A stretch of DNA of 12,586 bases from Clostridia bacterium (GTDB lineage: Bacteria; Bacillota; Clostridia; Christensenellales; Borkfalkiaceae). The position numbers and the translations under genes are program-made. The notes under the pieces are model-generated. The model was not told where the DNA came from and searched no databases. It was given only the letters and a program-made list of their open reading frames with translations. Positions 1-7,121 of this stretch are shown in pieces (within the stretch, counting starts at the first letter, position 1; every line of letters starts with the position of its first letter). The stretch lies in contig CAAGLC010000090.1 of the NCBI GenBank assembly GCA_900770685.1, forward strand, positions 1-12,586, in the 5' to 3' direction.

Positions 1-214
1 AACGCCGAACTTGTGTTGCATATCACTTTTACCCACACGGCTAAAAATATCACTTATTACACTTACTCTTTTGTGGATAAGAAAAGCCCACCATATTTCG
101 CTTTTTGCGAAGTATAGTGGGCTACACTTTTGTCTTAAAGTAAAAATCTTTAAGAGAAGAGACTTTTTGGCGGGTTTTATTTTAACCGAAATTTTAGGTT
201 TAGAATATCGTATA
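1..214. other. Non-coding left edge of the contig
   Basis: I see no credible gene here. An open frame on the plus strand (11-244) has no ribosome site, runs through a strong palindrome (85-123) and overlaps the end of yyaC, so it is treated as chance. The stretch holds a perfect DnaA-box-type 9-mer on the minus strand (TTATCCACA, complement of 72-80), the long hairpin at 85-123, and a weak AT-rich hairpin (133-140 with 148-155). Because the sequence begins here, a truncated feature extending to the left cannot be excluded. Confidence 0.5.
85..123 (-). terminator. Long hairpin, probable terminator downstream of yyaC
   Basis: Arms 85-101 and 107-123 pair over 17 positions around the loop TTTTT. 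On each strand there is one mismatch and one G-U wobble. Read leftward, the hairpin is followed by TTTTCTTAT, a reasonable U-rich tail, and it lies about 90 bases past the yyaC stop codon. Read rightward there is no clean T-run. The length and near-perfect symmetry would also fit an interspersed palindromic repeat, which a copy count in the genome would settle. Confidence 0.55.
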
Positions 215-787
215 TTAGGCGTTAAGGGAGGAATTTTCTTTTAATAGAAAATTTTCAACTCCCGCCGTTATTTGTTCTGCCATTTTATATATAAGATTGA
301 GCCTCGTTGCGTTCAAGAGATTAATTTTGGAGTGCTCTTTTTCGGTCACTATTCCAATTATGCTATAATCTCCTATTATTTTTAGGTTTTTATTTACCCC
401 AAGACCTGGTTTTATTCCGTGATTTAACACTCTAATCGTTCCAACGTCTTCTAAATCTCCAACTGCCGCGTCAATTGCGATTACGGGCGATAAAGGATGA
501 GTTTTTTTAAGGTAATCCTTAGCGTAATTGATTTCTTTTGCCGTTATCGGAAAGGATAGCGTGCCGTAAACGTGGGCAGGAACGTTTCGTTTTTGCAAGA
601 ACGTGCCTATTAGAGGGCCTAGACTGTCGCCTAGAACTAAATCACTTCCAACGCAAAGAATTATAGGAGGCTTACTCGTTTTATTAAACTTGCTTAGAAC
701 GGAAGAAATTCCGTTTTTTGCGTTAGGGTTGAATACGCTAAAAGAAAAAATTTCGGCGTTATTTTGCTTAGAATGTTTAATATTCAT
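215..787 (-). CDS. yyaC: YyaC family (DUF1256) sporulation protein, putative spore protease
   Basis: A 190-residue protein of the YyaC/DUF1256 family, which in Bacillus is a sporulation protein related to the germination protease GPR. Family signatures are visible in order: GSDLVLGDSLGP at 47-58, YGTL at 74-77, AIDAAVG at 104-110, a Pro/Gly loop at 127-131 (PGLGV), GDYSIIGIV at 139-147 and NATRLNLIYKMA at 159-170. Acidic residues D49, D54 and D106 sit at the conserved positions. The N-terminal ~38 residues are variable. The ATG start is supported by AAAAGGACT on the minus strand with AGGA (complement of 797-800) 9 bases upstream. It diverges from cvpA. In B. subtilis yyaC lies near spo0J/soj, and here parAB are about 5 kb away, so the neighbourhood is partly conserved. 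No signal peptide or membrane segment is seen. The catalytic activity is inferred from the family, not from the sequence. Confidence 0.88.
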   Translation of the reverse strand: MNIKHSKQNNAEIFSFSVFNPNAKNGISSVLSKFNKTSKPPIILCVGSDLVLGDSLGPLIGTFLQKRNVPAHVYGTLSFPITAKEINYAKDYLKKTHPLSPVIAIDAAVGDLEDVGTIRVLNHGIKPGLGVNKNLKIIGDYSIIGIVTEKEHSKINLLNATRLNLIYKMAEQITAGVENFLLKENSSLNA

Positions 788-821
788 TATATAAAGTCCT
801 TTTTACTTGTTTAATCACCTT

Positions 822-850
822 AATTATTGACAAATAATTTTTATTTATAC
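822..850 (-). promoter_or_regulatory. Possible forespore sigma (SigF-like) promoter of yyaC
   Basis: Reading leftward, GTATA (complement of 846-850) is followed after 14 bases by GTCAATAATT (complement of 822-831). This fits the SigF/SigG-type pattern (GyATA, about 15 bp, GgnnAnAnTw) except for the second G of the -10 element. A start site near 814 would leave a short leader before the ribosome site. No good SigA promoter is seen for yyaC in the spacer, and SigF control is known for B. subtilis yyaC. The motif is short and degenerate, so this is a suggestion only. Confidence 0.3.
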
Positions 851-864
851 TTTTTTCTAAATCG

Positions 865-893
865 TTGAAAAAGTATGTTTTTGATGGTATAAT
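865..893 (+). promoter_or_regulatory. SigA-type promoter of cvpA
   Basis: TTGAAA (865-870), a 17-base spacer and TATAAT (888-893), with TGG directly before the -10 box giving an extended -10 (TGnTATAAT). The predicted transcription start is near 900, about 25 bases before the cvpA start codon. The position also shows that an in-frame TTG at 865 cannot be the cvpA start. Confidence 0.82.
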
Positions 894-924
894 AATTAAA
901 ACGAACGTATATATAGAGGTTACA

Positions 925-1680
925 ATGAATTTACTTTCTTCCATAACCGGTCCTATTATAGACGTTTGCATAGTAGTATTTACTCTAATCGTTTGCTTTT
1001 TTGGTGCTAAAAAGGGATTCGTTAGAAGCTTTTTATCAACGTTTGGCAGTTTTATTTCCATTATTATTGCTTTGGCGCTTTGTTCCACGGTAACTAATTT
1101 TTTGGAAGCCAAATTCGGATTGGTCACCACCCTTTCTTCAGGTGTTTCGGATCTTTTAACTCAAATTTTTGGGCAAGAGATTATGCATACCACCTTAATG
1201 GAGGCGACGGAAGCAACTCTAAATGATTCAAATTTAACCGCATGGCTCGTTAAAATGGTTTTAGATTTAAAGTTAACCGGAGAAATTCCGATGGACGTTA
1301 CTCTAAGCCAAATTTTATCCCCCGTGTTCGGATACTACGTTGCTAACGGCATTGCTATTTTAGGCTTAACCATTATTCTAAAAATAATATTCTTTATCTT
1401 GAGTGAATTTATTAAAGGCTTGCATAAGATAAAACTAATAAAGATTGTTGACGGCGCTCTGGGTTTAGTGTTCGGCTTAATAAAAGCCGTTATCATTATT
1501 CAACTCGCAGTTTTAGTAATAAGAATTATTCCCTTAGAGTTTTTCCAAAACCTAACAGTAGCGAGCGAGCAATCTTCAGTAGTTTCTTTCCTTAATAATA
1601 ACAACCTATTCGCAATCGTGTTAAACGCAATTTCAAATTTGCACGTTACAGACGCGATATTAAATTTAATCAATAAATAA
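925..1680 (+). CDS. cvpA: CvpA family membrane protein
   Basis: A 251-residue integral membrane protein of the CvpA family (named for colicin V production; family roles include envelope stability, with no defined reaction). Hydrophobic segments lie at about 9-27, 35-58, 132-160 and 177-200, with a soluble stretch of about 60-130 between the second and third. The segment FGAKKGFVRSFLSTFGSF (26-43) is the conserved N-terminal family motif, and IVDGALGLVFGLIKAV (174-189) precedes the last helix as in other members. I start it at the ATG at 925 because AGAGG (915-919) lies just upstream. An earlier in-frame TTG (865) falls inside the promoter. A strong terminator follows the stop codon, so it is probably monocistronic. 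It is divergent from yyaC. Confidence 0.85.
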   Translation: MNLLSSITGPIIDVCIVVFTLIVCFFGAKKGFVRSFLSTFGSFISIIIALALCSTVTNFLEAKFGLVTTLSSGVSDLLTQIFGQEIMHTTLMEATEATLNDSNLTAWLVKMVLDLKLTGEIPMDVTLSQILSPVFGYYVANGIAILGLTIILKIIFFILSEFIKGLHKIKLIKIVDGALGLVFGLIKAVIIIQLAVLVIRIIPLEFFQNLTVASEQSSVVSFLNNNNLFAIVLNAISNLHVTDAILNLINK

Positions 1681-1684
1681 AAGG

Positions 1685-1718
1685 TAGCGCTATAAATTAT
1701 ATGTAGCGCTATTTTTTT
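1685..1718 (+). terminator. Rho-independent terminator of cvpA
   Basis: The arms TAGCGCTA (1685-1692) and TAGCGCTA (1704-1711) form an 8-bp stem with an 11-base loop, followed by seven T (1712-1718). It begins 4 bases after the cvpA stop codon. Confidence 0.87.
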
Positions 1719-2297
1719 ATGTTTGTATAATTAAAATAAGCGCCAAAATTTATTTTTATTTTAATCGTCTTTGATGTAACAAAAGAAATCTTATTTACTA
1801 AACAGTAATTTATTTTATAGACTTTAGGCGGACTAAGTAAAAATAATTAAACTATCCCCTATCTTAATATTGTTTTTATTAAAAGGGCTTACTGTAACGG
1901 ATTATTAGTGAACGTTTGAAACTCCAATCTAATACCGCTTAAAGAATTAACGATTAGTAAATTACGCCCGCCGAAAGCGATTCTCACGCCACGCGACACT
2001 TTATTGTTTAAGACTTCTTTAACTAACTTCTACCAATATAATATGCTCACGCTAAACTTCGCGTCTAAAAACTTTTGCTTGCTATTTGTTCAATTATAGA
2101 TACAGATGTTAATTACATTTCCTAATTACATTAATTTGCTTAAACAAATTTATCCAAGCATAACTAAATTTGACTATTTTTATTAATAAATCATCTTTTT
2201 AATAAAAAAACAAGCATACGCTAACAAAAACCCTAAATTTTACTAGAAAAAATTGGGAAAAAAATACGTTAATTTTTTGTTAAACCCGAAAAAATGA

Positions 2298-2313
2298 TGT
2301 TTCACGTTAAACA
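2298..2313 (+). promoter_or_regulatory. parS: parS-like site 1
   Basis: TGTTTCACGTTAAACA differs at one base (T for G at position 11) from the Firmicutes parS consensus TGTTNCACGTGAAACA bound by ParB/Spo0J. It is flanked by A and T, giving an 18-base imperfect palindrome. The site lies about 3 kb upstream of the parAB genes, and parS sites are typically found near parAB. Binding by the local ParB is inferred. Confidence 0.68.
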
Positions 2314-2328
2314 TTTGTTAAAGTTTAA

Positions 2329-2344
2329 TGTTTCACGTTAAACA
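2329..2344 (+). promoter_or_regulatory. parS: parS-like site 2
   Basis: An identical copy of TGTTTCACGTTAAACA, starting exactly 31 bases after the first. That is about three helical turns, so both sites face the same side of the DNA. The shared one-base deviation from the canonical site suggests a lineage-specific parS variant rather than random decay. I found no further close match elsewhere in the window by eye. Confidence 0.68.
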
Positions 2345-3007
2345 ATTTTGTCAAACAAGTCTTTTTGGGCAACGTGGAAATTTAATACAAACAATTGTTA
2401 AATATTGCTCAAAAAACCTCAGAATAGATAAATTTTTTGCCGACTAAAATAAAACCCATTCTGTCTCACGGGCTAAAAATGACAATTTTTAAGGTCATAA
2501 TTTAGGTTAAAAACATTAATTTTAATCTTAAAGATGTTGTCGTGTCTAATAACGAGCGTTGGTGGGTTTGGTGAGTGTTAAAGTAAAATAGGGAACTTTT
2601 TTGTCTTTTTCAATTTTGATTTCGTTTTATTCTTGCTTTTTACTTTTTTGCGATTATCTTAAAGATTTAATTAAAACTTCTTTGTGCAAAAATATTTTTG
2701 ATTATTCTAACGTTGGCAGTTTAAGTTTTATATTGTTATGCGCGTCGTTACTAATTTATTTTAAAATGCAATATTTTCTCGATAAACAACGTTTATTGTT
2801 TTGCGCTTAAATAAAATTACACAGTGTTTATTTTTAATTAAATTTATTTACGTTGACAGATTTCATTTTTACGAGTAGGCGAAGAGTCTTTTTTAAGAGA
2901 AAAAATGCTGTTTTTTCATAGGTGATGACAAGTTTCAAGTTTTTGTCCCTATTTTTATACAAAAACTAAAAAATGCGCTAAAAATATTTTTATATTTTAT
3001 TAAAAAA

Positions 3008-3031
3008 GCGCTTAAGAAAAAAACTAAGCGC
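3008..3031 (-). terminator. Hairpin with leftward T-run, terminator-like
   Basis: GCGCTTA (3008-3014) pairs with TAAGCGC (3025-3031) around a 10-base loop. Read leftward it is followed by six T (complement of 3002-3007). Read rightward it is followed by A, so it would end leftward transcription. No leftward gene is present between it and ftsH. A second, purely AT hairpin (3041-3048 with 3053-3060, followed by TTTTT) lies next to it and points rightward. Confidence 0.35.
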
Positions 3032-3067
3032 AAAAAATTTAATTAAAAAACTTTTTAATTTTTTTGT

Positions 3068-3095
3068 TGTAATTTTTTATATTATGATGTATAAT
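3068..3095 (+). promoter_or_regulatory. Candidate promoter of the ftsH-parA-parB unit
   Basis: TTGTAA (3068-3073), 16 bases, TATAAT (3090-3095). The -10 box is perfect but the -35 matches only 4 of 6. Downstream, an AT hairpin (3110-3118 with 3124-3132, loop TAATT) followed by TTT could lie in the leader. A second -10-like box TATACT (3150-3155) has no -35 at the right distance. Confidence 0.4.
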
Positions 3096-3190
3096 AAAAT
3101 ATATAACTTAAAACTTAATAATTTTAAGTTTTTTTAAGGCGTTTTTGGGTATACTAATAACGGATTTAATATAAAAAGGAGACGTGAATT

Positions 3191-5290
3191 TTGGGCAAGA
3201 GTAAATCAAAATGGCTATGGATTATAATCGGCGCTATCGTAGTATTAATCGCGGTAATGTCGTTTACTAATTTGTTTAATTCAACTTATGAGGTAAAGTA
3301 TTCGGATTTCGTGTGGGCTGTTGAGCAATCCACCGACGGTAAAATTGAAAAAAGCGTTATAGACCAATCGTCGCTTGACGATATAAAAACAATAATATCT
3401 TCTTTCAACTACGATTACGTTAAAATTTCCAACGTAGTTATCGACGGATACGTAGTTAACTTTAACTTATCGCTTTTTAAGGGTGAAATCGGTTCAACCT
3501 TGGCGTTTGAAACGGTTTTTTCGAGAGCAACGGGTGATATTGATCATCTTCACGAATTATTTGGTCAAAAGAATATCGGCTATTCCTACGTTGACCCTAA
3601 CGAAGGCTCGATTTGGTCGAGTATTCTTCCAATCGCGGGATACGTTTTAGTTGCCGTAATCTTTATCGTTATAATTATGCAAACTCAAGGCGGAGCAAAG
3701 GGCGCAATGAGTTTTGCTAAGACTAATGCTAGGGTAAATCAAAATCTTAAGGTTAGATTTAGCGACGTTGCAGGCGCGGAAGAAGAAAAAGCGGAACTTG
3801 CAGAAGTCGTTGACTTCCTTAAAAATCCTAAAAAGTTCTCAGAAGTGGGCGCTAGAATTCCAAAGGGCGTACTTTTAGTAGGGCCTCCCGGAACTGGTAA
3901 AACTTTATTTGCTAAGGCGGTTGCGGGCGAAGCGGGTGTTCCGTTCTTCTCAATAAGTGGTTCGGACTTCGTTGAAATGTTCGTTGGCGTAGGCGCATCG
4001 AGGGTTAGAGATTTGTTTGATTCTGCAAAGAAGAATATGCCTTGTATCGTGTTTATTGACGAAATCGACGCAGTTGGTCGTCAACGTGGAACTGGTATGG
4101 GTGGTGGACACGACGAAAGAGAACAAACCCTAAACCAACTTTTAGTACAGATGGACGGTTTCCAAACTAACGACGGAATTATCGTTATTGCAGCAACCAA
4201 CAGAGCAGACATTTTAGACCCCGCGTTGCTAAGGCCGGGTAGATTCGATAGACAAATTTTCGTTAACGTTCCCGACGTTAGAGGAAGAGAGGCGATATTA
4301 AAAGTTCACGCAAGAAATAAACCGCTTGCAAAGGACGTTAACTTTAAGACGGTTGCCCGTATGACGAGTGGTTTTTCGGGCGCAGATCTTGAAAACTTGC
4401 TAAACGAAGCGGCAATACTTGCAGCAAGAGCAAATAGAAAATATATTAACAATAAAGACCTTTACGAAGGTATAAACAAGGTTCTTATAGGACCGCAAAA
4501 GAAATCAAGATTGGTTACCGAAACCGACAAGAGAATAACGGCTTATCACGAAGCGGGACACGCGATTTTAGCAAAATTGTTGCCTAATTGTGACCCCGTT
4601 CACGAAGTTTCGATTATTCCGAGAGGGCAGGCGGCAGGTTATACCATGACTAGACCGGAAACGGACGATAACCATATTACTAAGGCTAAACTTTTAGACG
4701 ATATAGTAATGACTTTAGGTGGAAGAGTTGCCGAAGAACTTATTATAAAAGACATATCGGCGGGTGCTTCCGGAGATATTCAGGCAGTAAGTAAAAGGGC
4801 AAGGCTCATGGTTACCGAGTGGGGTATGAGCGAAAAGGTTGGACCTATTTCCTACTCGTCCGAACGTGAAATCTTTATTGGAAGAGATATGGCTTCGCAC
4901 GTTACGTATAGTGAGCAAACGGCTGCTATAATCGACCAAGAAGTTAAAGAGATAATAGGTGGCGCTTTAGAAAAAGCGAGAAAACTTTTATCCGAAAACA
5001 AAAAACTTCTCGACAATATGGCAAGACTTTTAGTTGAAAGAGAAACTATCTTTAGCGAAGAAGTTGAAATGCTTATGGAAGGCAAATCGGTTGAAGAAAT
5101 ATTAGAGTTTATGGACGATAACGACCACTCTTTGCTTGAAAATCCTTTTGAAAGGAGAACGGCAAAGGCAAAGGTGGAAGAAAAAGCAGACGACAACCCT
5201 GTAACCGAAAACCAAGCGCCCGAAGAGAATAAAGAACAAGAGATACAGCAAGAAAAGCCGTTGGATAACGACGGGGAAAATAAAGAATAA
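3191..5290 (+). CDS. ftsH: ATP-dependent zinc metalloprotease FtsH
   Basis: A 699-residue membrane-anchored AAA+ protease that degrades misfolded and regulatory membrane and cytosolic proteins. It has a membrane helix at 8-26, an extracytoplasmic domain at about 27-144 and a second helix at 145-163. The AAA+ module shows Walker A GPPGTGKT (231-238), pore loop FVG (264-266), Walker B IVFIDE (286-291) and a second region of homology with arginines R351 and R354. In the peptidase domain HEAGH (453-457) gives the zinc-binding histidines and catalytic Glu, and D529 in SGD fits the third metal ligand. Residues 640-699 form an acidic, low-complexity tail. The TTG start is chosen because AGGAG (3177-3181) lies 9 bases upstream; a nearby GTG at 3184 is out of frame. 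All catalytic residues are present. The 46-base gap to parA without a terminator suggests co-transcription. In Bacillus ftsH is needed for sporulation. Confidence 0.97.
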   Translation: MGKSKSKWLWIIIGAIVVLIAVMSFTNLFNSTYEVKYSDFVWAVEQSTDGKIEKSVIDQSSLDDIKTIISSFNYDYVKISNVVIDGYVVNFNLSLFKGEIGSTLAFETVFSRATGDIDHLHELFGQKNIGYSYVDPNEGSIWSSILPIAGYVLVAVIFIVIIMQTQGGAKGAMSFAKTNARVNQNLKVRFSDVAGAEEEKAELAEVVDFLKNPKKFSEVGARIPKGVLLVGPPGTGKTLFAKAVAGEAGVPFFSISGSDFVEMFVGVGASRVRDLFDSAKKNMPCIVFIDEIDAVGRQRGTGMGGGHDEREQTLNQLLVQMDGFQTNDGIIVIAATNRADILDPALLRPGRFDRQIFVNVPDVRGREAILKVHARNKPLAKDVNFKTVARMTSGFSGADLENLLNEAAILAARANRKYINNKDLYEGINKVLIGPQKKSRLVTETDKRITAYHEAGHAILAKLLPNCDPVHEVSIIPRGQAAGYTMTRPETDDNHITKAKLLDDIVMTLGGRVAEELIIKDISAGASGDIQAVSKRARLMVTEWGMSEKVGPISYSSEREIFIGRDMASHVTYSEQTAAIIDQEVKEIIGGALEKARKLLSENKKLLDNMARLLVERETIFSEEVEMLMEGKSVEEILEFMDDNDHSLLENPFERRTAKAKVEEKADDNPVTENQAPEENKEQEIQQEKPLDNDGENKE

Positions 5291-5336
5291 TAGAAAAAAA
5301 CCGTTAAAAAGGCAAAAACGAAAAGGGGACAAATAA

Positions 5337-6113
5337 ATGGCTAGAATTATTGCGTTTTCAAATCAAAAAGGCGGTGTAGGAAAGACTACGTCTTGCGTAA
5401 ACCTATCGGCGTATTTGGCGGAAAAGGGATATAAATGTTTACTCGTTGACCTAGACCCACAAGGAAACGCCACGAGTGGACTAGGATTTTCTAAAAGCGA
5501 AGTAAAGAATTCGGTTTATAACGTTATGATAGACGAAATGCCGATTGCCGACGCCGTTGTAAAGACTTGTGTGGACGGATTGGATTTATTACCGTCGAAC
5601 ATAGATCTTGCAGGAGCAGAGGTTGAACTCGTTTACATTAAGGATAGAGAGCACGTTCTAAAAAGAGTTTTAGAACAGGCGAGAAGCAGTTACGATTTTA
5701 TAACTATCGACTGTCCGCCGTCGCTCGGACTATTGACGATAAACGCCCTTGCTAGCGCCGATTCGGTTATTATTCCTATTCAGAGCGAATATTACGCTCT
5801 CGAGGGTTTGAGCCAACTTATGAACACCATCAAGTTGGTTGTAAAACATCTAAACTCCGAACTTAAAATCGAAGGCGTAGTATTGACGATGAACGATAAC
5901 AGGGCGATAATATCCAGACAAATTTCTTCGGAAATAAGAAAGTTCTTCGGAAAGAGAGTTTACGATACGGTAATTCCTAGAAACATAAGATTGTCTGAAG
6001 CACCCAGTCACGGCGTACCGATTATGCTTCACGACACCAAGTGCGCAGGAGCGAGAGCCTACTTGGCGTTCACGGAAGAGTTTTTGTCAAAACAACCAAA
6101 TGCAAAGAAATAA
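5337..6113 (+). CDS. parA: Chromosome-partitioning ATPase ParA (Soj)
   Basis: A 258-residue ParA/Soj-type ATPase, which forms ATP-dependent dimers on DNA, works with ParB-parS in origin segregation and, in Bacillus, also influences DnaA. The deviant Walker A KGGVGKTT (11-18) contains the signature Lys K11, with DLDPQGNAT (38-46) as the A' motif and D125 in ITIDCPP as Walker B. RNIRLSEAPSHG near the C terminus is the conserved basic DNA-binding region. There is no N-terminal HTH, and the length is close to B. subtilis Soj, so it is the chromosomal rather than the plasmid type. Ribosome site AAGGGGA (5323-5329) is 7 bases before the ATG. It sits 46 bases after ftsH and 54 before parB, with no terminator in between. 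Confidence 0.96.
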   Translation: MARIIAFSNQKGGVGKTTSCVNLSAYLAEKGYKCLLVDLDPQGNATSGLGFSKSEVKNSVYNVMIDEMPIADAVVKTCVDGLDLLPSNIDLAGAEVELVYIKDREHVLKRVLEQARSSYDFITIDCPPSLGLLTINALASADSVIIPIQSEYYALEGLSQLMNTIKLVVKHLNSELKIEGVVLTMNDNRAIISRQISSEIRKFFGKRVYDTVIPRNIRLSEAPSHGVPIMLHDTKCAGARAYLAFTEEFLSKQPNAKK

Positions 6114-6167
6114 AAACTAAAGAAATAAAAAGCCGTTATTTAGACTTAACGGAAAACGGAGTAAAGT

Positions 6168-7070
6168 ATGAAACAAAATAGAGGTTTAGGTAAAGGGTTA
6201 TCCGCATTGTTTTCGGAAACTGAGGGCGATTACGGAAAGAGTCTATTGTTTGAAGAAAGCGAAGAACAAAAAGGTGGTGGCGTAACCGAGGTTGAAGTTA
6301 GTTCGGTTTTTGCAAATCCCAATCAGCCGAGAAAGGCGTTCGACCCAACGGCTTTACAAGAACTTGCCGATTCAATTGCGAAACACGGCGTGATTATGCC
6401 TATTATCGTTAATAAGAGTGGCGATAAATATATGATTATCGCGGGTGAAAGAAGATATAGGGCAAGTAAACTTGCAGGATTATCTAAAATCCCCGTAATT
6501 ATAAAAAATTACAACGAAAGACAAATTAAAGAAATTTCGCTTATCGAGAACTTGCAAAGGGAAGACCTTAACCCAATAGAAGCGGCAAACGCAATGAAGT
6601 CGTTAATGAACGATTACGGTTTAACGCAAGAAGACCTTGCCGACAGAATAGGTAAATCAAGACCGGCTATTGCAAACACGCTAAGGCTTTTGAACTTAAC
6701 TCCGGAAGTTATTAAACTCGTGGAAAACGGTTCTCTTTCGGCTGGGCACGCTAGAGCGATTATCGCAATTCCCGAAAGTGACCAAAAGAAGATAGCCAAC
6801 GTTGCGATTAAAGAGGGGCTTTCGGTTAGGGAAGTTGAAAAGAGAGTCAAAGAATATTTTATGACGCCCGAAGAAAAGGCGAGAAGAAAAGCAAGACCGG
6901 AACTTTCTTTAGAGTTAAAGGAATTGGTTGCCGATATGCAGAGAGTTTTCGGCACTAAAGTAAACGCTATAGGAAACGATAACAAGGGAAGAATTTACGT
7001 TGATTATTATACGAGAGACGACCTTGACAGATTATCGGAAATCGTCGAGCACTTAAAAACCTTAAGGTAA
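6168..7070 (+). CDS. parB: Chromosome-partitioning CTPase ParB (Spo0J)
   Basis: A 300-residue chromosomal ParB, which loads at parS as a CTP-dependent clamp and recruits SMC and ParA. The N-terminal RGLGKGLSALF (5-15) is the ParA-interacting motif. The ParB/Srx CTP-binding domain shows NPNQPR (50-55), GERRYRAS (93-100) and ENLQREDLNPIEAA (127-140). A helix-turn-helix at about 152-177 (TQEDLADRIGKSRPAIANTL) and SAGHARAI (191-198) form the parS-binding part. Residues about 245-300 form the dimerisation domain. The start ATG follows GGAG (6158-6161) by 6 bases. A small hairpin (6133-6138 with 6147-6152) lies in the parA-parB gap without a T-run. The unit ends with a terminator 13 bases after the stop codon. 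Likely target sites are the two parS-like sequences at about 2.3 kb. Confidence 0.96.
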   Translation: MKQNRGLGKGLSALFSETEGDYGKSLLFEESEEQKGGGVTEVEVSSVFANPNQPRKAFDPTALQELADSIAKHGVIMPIIVNKSGDKYMIIAGERRYRASKLAGLSKIPVIIKNYNERQIKEISLIENLQREDLNPIEAANAMKSLMNDYGLTQEDLADRIGKSRPAIANTLRLLNLTPEVIKLVENGSLSAGHARAIIAIPESDQKKIANVAIKEGLSVREVEKRVKEYFMTPEEKARRKARPELSLELKELVADMQRVFGTKVNAIGNDNKGRIYVDYYTRDDLDRLSEIVEHLKTLR

Positions 7071-7083
7071 AAAGTAAAAGAGG

Positions 7084-7112
7084 AAAAAGACACGGGCTTC
7101 GTGTCTTTTTTT
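7084..7112 (+). terminator. Terminator of the ftsH-parA-parB unit
   Basis: AAAAAGACACG (7084-7094) pairs with CGTGTCTTTTT (7100-7110) around GGCTT, with a T-run over 7106-7112. It is a strong, complete intrinsic terminator. It overlaps an in-frame GTG (7101) of the next reading frame and ends only 9 bases before the ATG I accept for that gene. Confidence 0.9.
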
Positions 7113-7121
7113 AAGAAAAAT

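Larger units (their letters stand above)
1719..3067. other. Long AT-rich intergenic region without a convincing gene
   Basis: Nearly 1.5 kb between cvpA and ftsH (counting to 3190) is very AT-rich and full of stop codons in all frames. Contents I can point to are two parS-like 16-mers (2298-2313 and 2329-2344), small hairpins (2133-2150, 3008-3031, 3041-3060) and one less AT-rich patch around 1925-2000. That patch carries a 46-codon open stretch on the minus strand (1892-2029) with no start signal. An open frame at 2601-2810 on the plus strand starts with TTG, has no ribosome site and encodes only a hydrophobic run. No tRNA, rRNA or riboswitch is recognisable. There is no cluster of DnaA boxes, so it does not look like oriC. 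Confidence 0.6.

Noticed and set aside
11..244. 77-codon plus-strand frame at the left edge
   Set aside because: It crosses the 85-123 hairpin, has no ribosome site and overlaps the 3' end of yyaC on the other strand.
827..851. SigA promoter from TTGACA (827-832) and TATACT (846-851)
   Set aside because: The spacer is only 13 bases, too short for SigA; the TTGAAA/TATAAT pair just downstream is far better.
865..924. TTG at 865 as the start of cvpA
   Set aside because: This TTG is the -35 box of the cvpA promoter; the ATG at 925 has a ribosome site and fits the family N terminus.
2601..2810. 69-codon frame encoding a hydrophobic peptide
   Set aside because: TTG start without a ribosome site, T-rich DNA that gives Phe/Leu by composition, no recognisable motif.
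2853..2881. TTGACA upstream of ftsH as a promoter
   Set aside because: No -10-like hexamer at 16-18 bases; the sequence there is TAGGCG.
1719..3190. Chromosomal replication origin (oriC)
   Set aside because: The region is AT-rich and near parAB, but the best DnaA-box-like 9-mers within it have two mismatches and are not clustered. There is no dnaA or dnaN. The single perfect box at 72-80 is outside it.
6133..6152. Terminator between parA and parB
   Set aside because: The 6-bp hairpin CCGTTA/TAACGG is followed by GAAAACGG, without a T-run.
7101..7121. GTG at 7101 as the start of the DUF2156-GNAT gene
   Set aside because: It lies inside the right arm of the ftsH-parAB terminator and adds seven residues not expected for the family.
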